From Streptomyces sp. NBC_00464 (GTDB lineage Bacteria; Actinomycetota; Actinomycetes; Streptomycetales; Streptomycetaceae), in contig NZ_CP107899.1 of NCBI RefSeq assembly GCF_036013915.1, forward strand, positions 4,898,001-4,962,000: a stretch of 64,000 nt of DNA. The letters are read 5' to 3'. Below are positions 60,383 through 64,000 of the stretch, in pieces (position 1 is the stretch's first letter; every line of letters begins with the position of its first letter). Position numbers and translations under genes: made by a program. Below the pieces are notes generated by a model. It was given only the letters and a program-made list of their open reading frames with translations. It did not search any database and was not told where the DNA came from.

Positions 60383-60715
60383 ATGGCAGGCGGAGGATTC
60401 AGCAAATTGCCGAACGGCAGTGTGGTCGTCGCGATCACCCTGCCGAGCCCGGCAGGAGGCGTGGGGCCGGACACCCCGGTACGCGTCCTGGTGCACGCGG
60501 CCAACCGGGCCCGCGCACTGACCCGGCTGCGCAATCTGGGCCTGCGCGCCGTCTACCTCCGCGGCAACGCGGAGCCGCCCACCCCGGACGAGATCACCGC
60601 CGTCCTGCACCACCCGGACGGCCTTCTGTGGCGCGCGAGACCCGAGCGGGCCCAGGAGCTCTGGCACCCGATACGAGCCCTGCTGAGGCCCGCCCTGCCC
60701 GCCCGGCAGAGCTGA
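60383..60715 (+). CDS. Small conserved actinobacterial protein, unknown
   Basis: 110 residues from ATG 60383 (GGGGGAGCGCGGAGC upstream). Beta-alpha pattern: SVVVAITLPSPAGGVGPDTP, then NRARALTRLRNLGLRAVYLR and ITAVLHHPDGLLWRA. No known domain recognised. It stands between the M6 protease and pncA and is convergent with the latter. Confidence 0.75.
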   Translation: MAGGGFSKLPNGSVVVAITLPSPAGGVGPDTPVRVLVHAANRARALTRLRNLGLRAVYLRGNAEPPTPDEITAVLHHPDGLLWRARPERAQELWHPIRALLRPALPARQS

Positions 60716-60735
60716 CTCCCGGGACGGGCCGCCGC

Positions 60736-61320
60736 TCAGACCACCGGCTTGCCGGACAGCACCACGCCGGCGTCCCGCAGCTCGGCCAGCGCCCGGTCCG
60801 TCGTCGCCTCGGCGACGCCCGCGGTCAGATCCAGCAGTACGTGCGTGGCGAAGCCCTCACGGACGGCGTCCAGCGCGGTGGCCCGCACGCAGTGGTCGGT
60901 CGCGATACCGACCACATCGACCTCGGTGACCCCGCGGTCACGCAGCCACTCGGCAAGACCCGCCCCGTTCTCGTCCTGCCCCTCGAAGCCGCTGTACGCG
61001 GCGGCGTACGCACCCTTGTCGAAGACGGTGTCGATCGCCCCGGAGGCGACCGCGGGGGCGAAATTGGGGTGGAAGCCCACCCCTTCCGTGCCGGCGACAC
61101 AGTGCCTGGGCCAGGAGTGCTCGAAGTCCGGCGACTGCGAGAAGTGGTCACCCGGGTCGATGTGGTGGTCACGGGTGGCCACCACATGCCGGTAGCCCGG
61201 CTGGCCCGCACCGATCAGGTCGGTGATGGCGGCGGCGACATCGGCGCCCCCGGCCACCGCGAGGCTCCCGCCCTCACAGAAGTCGTTCTGGACGTCCACG
61301 ACGATCAAGGCGCGGTGCAT
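60736..61320 (-). CDS. pncA: Nicotinamidase
   Basis: Hydrolyses nicotinamide to nicotinate in NAD salvage. 194 residues. The catalytic triad is D9 (VVDVQNDF), K102 (FDKGAYAAAYSGF) and C144 (ATDHCVRATAL). The metal ligands D51, H53, H59 and H73 are all present and match M. tuberculosis PncA within a few residues. Its product is the substrate of the adjacent pncB on the same strand, 189 bp upstream; a repeat element lies in between. Confidence 0.95.
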   Translation of the reverse strand: MHRALIVVDVQNDFCEGGSLAVAGGADVAAAITDLIGAGQPGYRHVVATRDHHIDPGDHFSQSPDFEHSWPRHCVAGTEGVGFHPNFAPAVASGAIDTVFDKGAYAAAYSGFEGQDENGAGLAEWLRDRGVTEVDVVGIATDHCVRATALDAVREGFATHVLLDLTAGVAEATTDRALAELRDAGVVLSGKPVV

Positions 61321-61406
61321 GGCGGGTGTCCTTCGGTGGGGGAGAGGGGGAGCGGCGGTTACGGGGGTGGCATCGAGCCTAGGGAATCGGACTTGGGTTA
61401 GGGAGG

Positions 61407-61488
61407 GGGGCGCCCGTGCAAATCAAGCCCGTCCGGGCAAAATCAAGCCCGTCCGGCGATTGAGGACAAAGCGATCACCGGGCGCCCC
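61407..61488. repeat. Interspersed repeat between pncB and pncA
   Basis: AATCAAGCCCGTCCGG occurs twice, at 61421-61436 and 61441-61456. The second copy runs on into CGATTGAGGAC, as in the outer arms of the 41691-42124 palindrome. It is enclosed by GGGGCGCCC (61407-61415) and GGGCGCCCC (61480-61488), so it can form a hairpin. This sequence is recalled as common in Streptomyces intergenic DNA. Confidence 0.75.
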
Positions 61489-61509
61489 GCACCGAACCCC
61501 GCCGCCCCC

Positions 61510-62838
61510 TCACACGTACTCCGTAGGCAGCACCGGCTCGCCCCGGGACAACTGCATCGCGGACATCGGCAACCCCGCCCGCGCCGCGACATGCCGCTCC
61601 CGAGCCGCCTCCAGCGGCTCGCGCGCGACGACCTCGCCGCCCCTGACCAGCTCCACCAGCAGCTGCCGGCCCGCCAGCTCCGGCGGCACCGGACCGGTGC
61701 CGATCACCTCGGCCTCGGCCACCCCGTCCTCGTCCAGCCGGCGGGCCGCCCACTTGCGACCGCCCTTCGAGGACTTCGCGCCCAGCGACTTCTTCGCCAC
61801 CGGCCGCAGCTCGTCCGCCGGATCCGCCGAGGCGGCGCGGGCGACCAGCTTGTAGACCATCGAGCAGGTGGGGTGCCCGCTGCCGGTCACCAGCTGCGTG
61901 CCCACCCCGTACGCGTCCACCGGCGCCGCGGCCAGCGACGCGATGGCGTACTCGTCCAGGTCCGACGTCACCACGATCTTCGTTCCCGTCGCGCCCAGCT
62001 CGTCCAGCTGCTGGCGCACCCGGTGCGCGACCAGCAGCAGGTCGCCCGAGTCGATGCGTACCGCACCGAGCTCCGTCCCGGCCACCTCGACCGCCGTACG
62101 GACCGCCGCGGTGACGTCGTACGTGTCGACCAGCAGCGTCGTGTCACGCCCCAGCGAGTCGACCTGCGCCTGGAACGCGTCGCGCTCGGAGTCGTGCAGC
62201 AGAGTGAACGCGTGGGCGCTCGTGCCGACCGTCGGGATGTTGTACCGGAAGCCCGCGGCCAGGTCGGACGTGGTGTCGAAGCCGCCGATGTACGCGGCAC
62301 GGGCCGAGGCCACCGCCGACAGCTCGTGCGTGCGCCGGGCACCCATCTCGATCAGCCTGCGCCCGCCCGCCGCCGCCGACATCCGCGAGGCCGCCGCGGC
62401 GATCGCCGAGTCGTGGTTGAGGATCGACAGGATCACCGTCTCCAGCAGCACGCACTCGGCGAAGGAGCCCTCGACCCGCAGGATCGGCGACCCCGGGAAG
62501 TACACCTCGCCCTCCGGGTAGCCCCAGATGTCGCCGCTGAAGCGGTAGTCGGCCAGATAGGCGAGCGTCGGCCCGTCGACGACGTTCTGGTCGCGCAGGA
62601 AGGTGAGCATCTCGTCGTCGAAGTGGAAGTTCTCCACCGCGTCCAGGACCCGCCCGATGCCCGCGACGACGCCGTAGCGCCGCCCCTCGGGCAGCCGGCG
62701 GGTGAACGCCTCGAAGACCGAGCGCCGGTCGGCGGTGCCGGCCTTCAGTGCGGCCTGCACCATCGTGAGCTCGTACTGGTCGGTGAAGAGTGCGGTCGAC
62801 GGCACACCGACCCGTCGCCCAAGGTCCGCTGAGTTCAT
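61510..62838 (-). CDS. pncB: Nicotinate phosphoribosyltransferase
   Basis: Makes nicotinate mononucleotide from nicotinate and PRPP. 442 residues. Family marks are STALFTDQYELTMVQAALKA, FEAFTRRLPEGRRYGVVAGI, the TVGTSAHAFTLLHDSERDAF active-site region and VRIDSGDLLLVAHRVRQQLD. With PncA it forms a complete two-step nicotinamide salvage route. Divergent from clpS with about 135 bp between starts. Confidence 0.95.
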   Translation of the reverse strand: MNSADLGRRVGVPSTALFTDQYELTMVQAALKAGTADRRSVFEAFTRRLPEGRRYGVVAGIGRVLDAVENFHFDDEMLTFLRDQNVVDGPTLAYLADYRFSGDIWGYPEGEVYFPGSPILRVEGSFAECVLLETVILSILNHDSAIAAAASRMSAAAGGRRLIEMGARRTHELSAVASARAAYIGGFDTTSDLAAGFRYNIPTVGTSAHAFTLLHDSERDAFQAQVDSLGRDTTLLVDTYDVTAAVRTAVEVAGTELGAVRIDSGDLLLVAHRVRQQLDELGATGTKIVVTSDLDEYAIASLAAAPVDAYGVGTQLVTGSGHPTCSMVYKLVARAASADPADELRPVAKKSLGAKSSKGGRKWAARRLDEDGVAEAEVIGTGPVPPELAGRQLLVELVRGGEVVAREPLEAARERHVAARAGLPMSAMQLSRGEPVLPTEYV

Positions 62839-62972
62839 GCCGGGGATGCTACCCCTATTTCGTCAAAGTGACGAGATGGGGGTGTCGCGGCAACCCCGCG
62901 GCAGGCCCCGGGCCCGCCGCACCACCGGCCCCGTTTGTGCGATGGGCCCTCCCGAGTGGCAGCATGGGGTAG

Positions 62973-63278
62973 GTGAGCGTCGCCCCCGTAGAGATCGAAC
63001 GTCCCGAATCGGCCGAGGAGAACCTCGTTGTCCCCGAGCCCGACGTCCCCTGGGTGACGCTGGTCCACAACGACCCGGTCAACCTCATGAGCTACGTGAC
63101 CTATGTCTTCCAGGCCTACTTCGGCTACTCCAAGGACAAGGCACACAAGCTGATGCTCGACGTCCACCAGAAGGGCCGCGCAGTCGTCTCCAGCGGCAGC
63201 CGCGAAGAGATGGAACGCGACGTCCAGGCCATGCACGGCTACGGACTGTGGGCCACCCTCACCCAGGACCGCAACTAG
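62973..63278 (+). CDS. clpS: ATP-dependent Clp protease adaptor ClpS
   Basis: 101 residues from GTG 62973. It delivers N-degron proteins to ClpA/ClpC. Visible marks are the [18 protein letters not shown] helix entry with the substrate-binding Asn-Asp, [20 protein letters not shown], and the end [17 protein letters not shown]. It lies 44 bp before a DUF2017 gene, a pairing common in Actinobacteria. Confidence 0.95.
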   Translation: MSVAPVEIERPESAEENLVVPEPDVPWVTLVHNDPVNLMSYVTYVFQAYFGYSKDKAHKLMLDVHQKGRAVVSSGSREEMERDVQAMHGYGLWATLTQDRN

Positions 63279-63322
63279 TACGTCCCGCCCCCGCCCCGCC
63301 CGACCACCATCGGAGAGAACCC

Positions 63323-63958
63323 ATGGCCGGCCACTTCGAGGCCACCCCCGGCGGCGGCGCGGCCGTCGCGCTCGACGAGGTGGAGATCGCGATCCTGCGC
63401 TCCCTCGCCGTCCAGCTGCTCGAACTCATCGGCCCCGGCGACGAACCCGCCGAGGGGGAGGACCCGCTCGCCGCCCTCTTCGCCGAGGGCCCCAGCGAAC
63501 CGCCGTCCGACCCCGCCCTCGCCCGCCTCTTCCCCGAGGCCTACGGCGACGACGACACCGAACTGCGCGCCGCGTCCGCCGAGTTCCGCCGCTTCACCGA
63601 GAACGACCTGCGCACCCGGAAGCGCGACGACGCCCTCGTCGTCGTCCGCACCCTCGACGCGCTCACGCCGCAGACGGAAGGGGCGTCGCGCAGCGACTCC
63701 GGCAAGGGCGGTGGTGGGCGACGGGCGGGCGGGGCCGCCGTACTCACCCTCACCGCCGACGAATGCCGCAGCTGGCTGGGCTCCCTCAACGACCTCCGGC
63801 TCACCATCGGCACCCGCCTGGAGGTCTCCGACGAGGACGGGGGCGAGGACGGCTCCCTCTACCGGCTGCCCGACAGCGACCCGCGCAAGCCCATGGTCAT
63901 GGCCTACCTCTGGCTGGGCGGGCTCCAGGAAACACTCATCGAAACGCTGATGCCGTAA
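63323..63958 (+). CDS. DUF2017 family protein
   Basis: 211 residues from ATG 63323 with GGAGAG 9 bp upstream. The core patterns VEIAILRSLAVQLLELIGPG and LARLFPEAYGDDDTELRAAS are followed by TENDLRTRKRDDALVVVRTL and a C-terminal NDLRLTIGTRLEVSDEDGG. A Gly/Arg-rich insert (GKGGGGRRAGGA) divides the two halves. The domain is usually found after clpS in Actinobacteria and may assist Clp-linked proteolysis; unproven. The last 42 bases of the window hold no feature I can support. Confidence 0.87.
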   Translation: MAGHFEATPGGGAAVALDEVEIAILRSLAVQLLELIGPGDEPAEGEDPLAALFAEGPSEPPSDPALARLFPEAYGDDDTELRAASAEFRRFTENDLRTRKRDDALVVVRTLDALTPQTEGASRSDSGKGGGGRRAGGAAVLTLTADECRSWLGSLNDLRLTIGTRLEVSDEDGGEDGSLYRLPDSDPRKPMVMAYLWLGGLQETLIETLMP

Positions 63959-64000
63959 GAGGCCGACTGCCGGGTGTTCGCTCAACGGACGCTCAAATCC

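Overview
The window is high-GC actinobacterial DNA and almost certainly comes from a Streptomyces chromosome core. The evidence is strong third-position G+C bias, many GTG starts, 4-base stop/start overlaps, a tmRNA with tag ANSKRDSSAFALAA, an SsgA-like sporulation protein, a sigma-U/anti-sigma pair, and a gene order that, as I recall it, runs parallel to S. coelicolor from about SCO2967 down to SCO2916. I see no prophage, plasmid, transposase, CRISPR array or biosynthetic gene cluster. The less usual content is non-coding or is found in divergent members of known families.

Layout. 1-2170: S41 protease end, smpB and tmRNA (trans-translation). 2476-6987: a MatA/MatB-like exopolysaccharide pair plus a membrane acyltransferase. 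7131-9896: nitrate transporter narK and the HemD-like/winged-helix regulator nnaR, preceded by a GlnR-like box. 9949-11851: two GNAT acetyltransferases and a CGNR zinc-finger protein. 11940-13381: ECF sigma factor and its zinc anti-sigma factor. 13534-20705: HelD-type helicase, a candidate small RNA, malic enzyme, HU protein, murA and a YqgE-like protein. 20735-26029: DUF3039 protein, then a sugar ABC importer without its own ATPase and a cytoplasmic beta-N-acetylhexosaminidase behind a DasR-like operator.

26351-31154: a three-gene molybdenum-hydroxylase-type operon whose large subunit lacks recognisable cofactor and catalytic motifs and whose Fe-S subunit has a 320-residue disordered leader. 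31529-35990: DUF1269 protein, an unusual tRNA-Cys(GCA), an MFS exporter and an SF2 helicase. 36069-40658: a small secreted protein divergent from two tandem paralogous secreted Ig-like proteins, one with a WxL-like end. 40995-45067: IclR regulator, a 434-bp nested palindrome, an S16-type protease without PDZ domain, an MFS transporter and its ArsR-type regulator. 45141-48901: an OpuC-type osmolyte importer. 48917-50668: an Lrp/AsnC regulator divergent from 4-hydroxyphenylpyruvate dioxygenase. 50747-57489: TPR protein, FAD-linked oxidase, SsgG-like protein, two RDD membrane proteins and a small membrane protein. 57859-63958: a secreted M6 metalloprotease, a small conserved protein, the NAD-salvage pair pncA/pncB, clpS and a DUF2017 protein.

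Themes. Several blocks concern the cell surface and development: MatAB, MurA, SsgG, sigma-U, the paralogous secreted proteins and the M6 protease. Others concern nitrogen and amino-sugar use: NarK/NnaR and the hexosaminidase importer. Two ~160-200-bp hairpin elements (3181-3385 and 8473-8634) show paired substitutions between copies, and a shared repeat core recurs at 41691-42124 and 61421-61467. These repeats, the 16001-16149 RNA, the tRNA-Cys and the degenerate molybdenum enzyme are the best places to look for something new. Statements about S. coelicolor gene identities and published functions are from memory and were not looked up.
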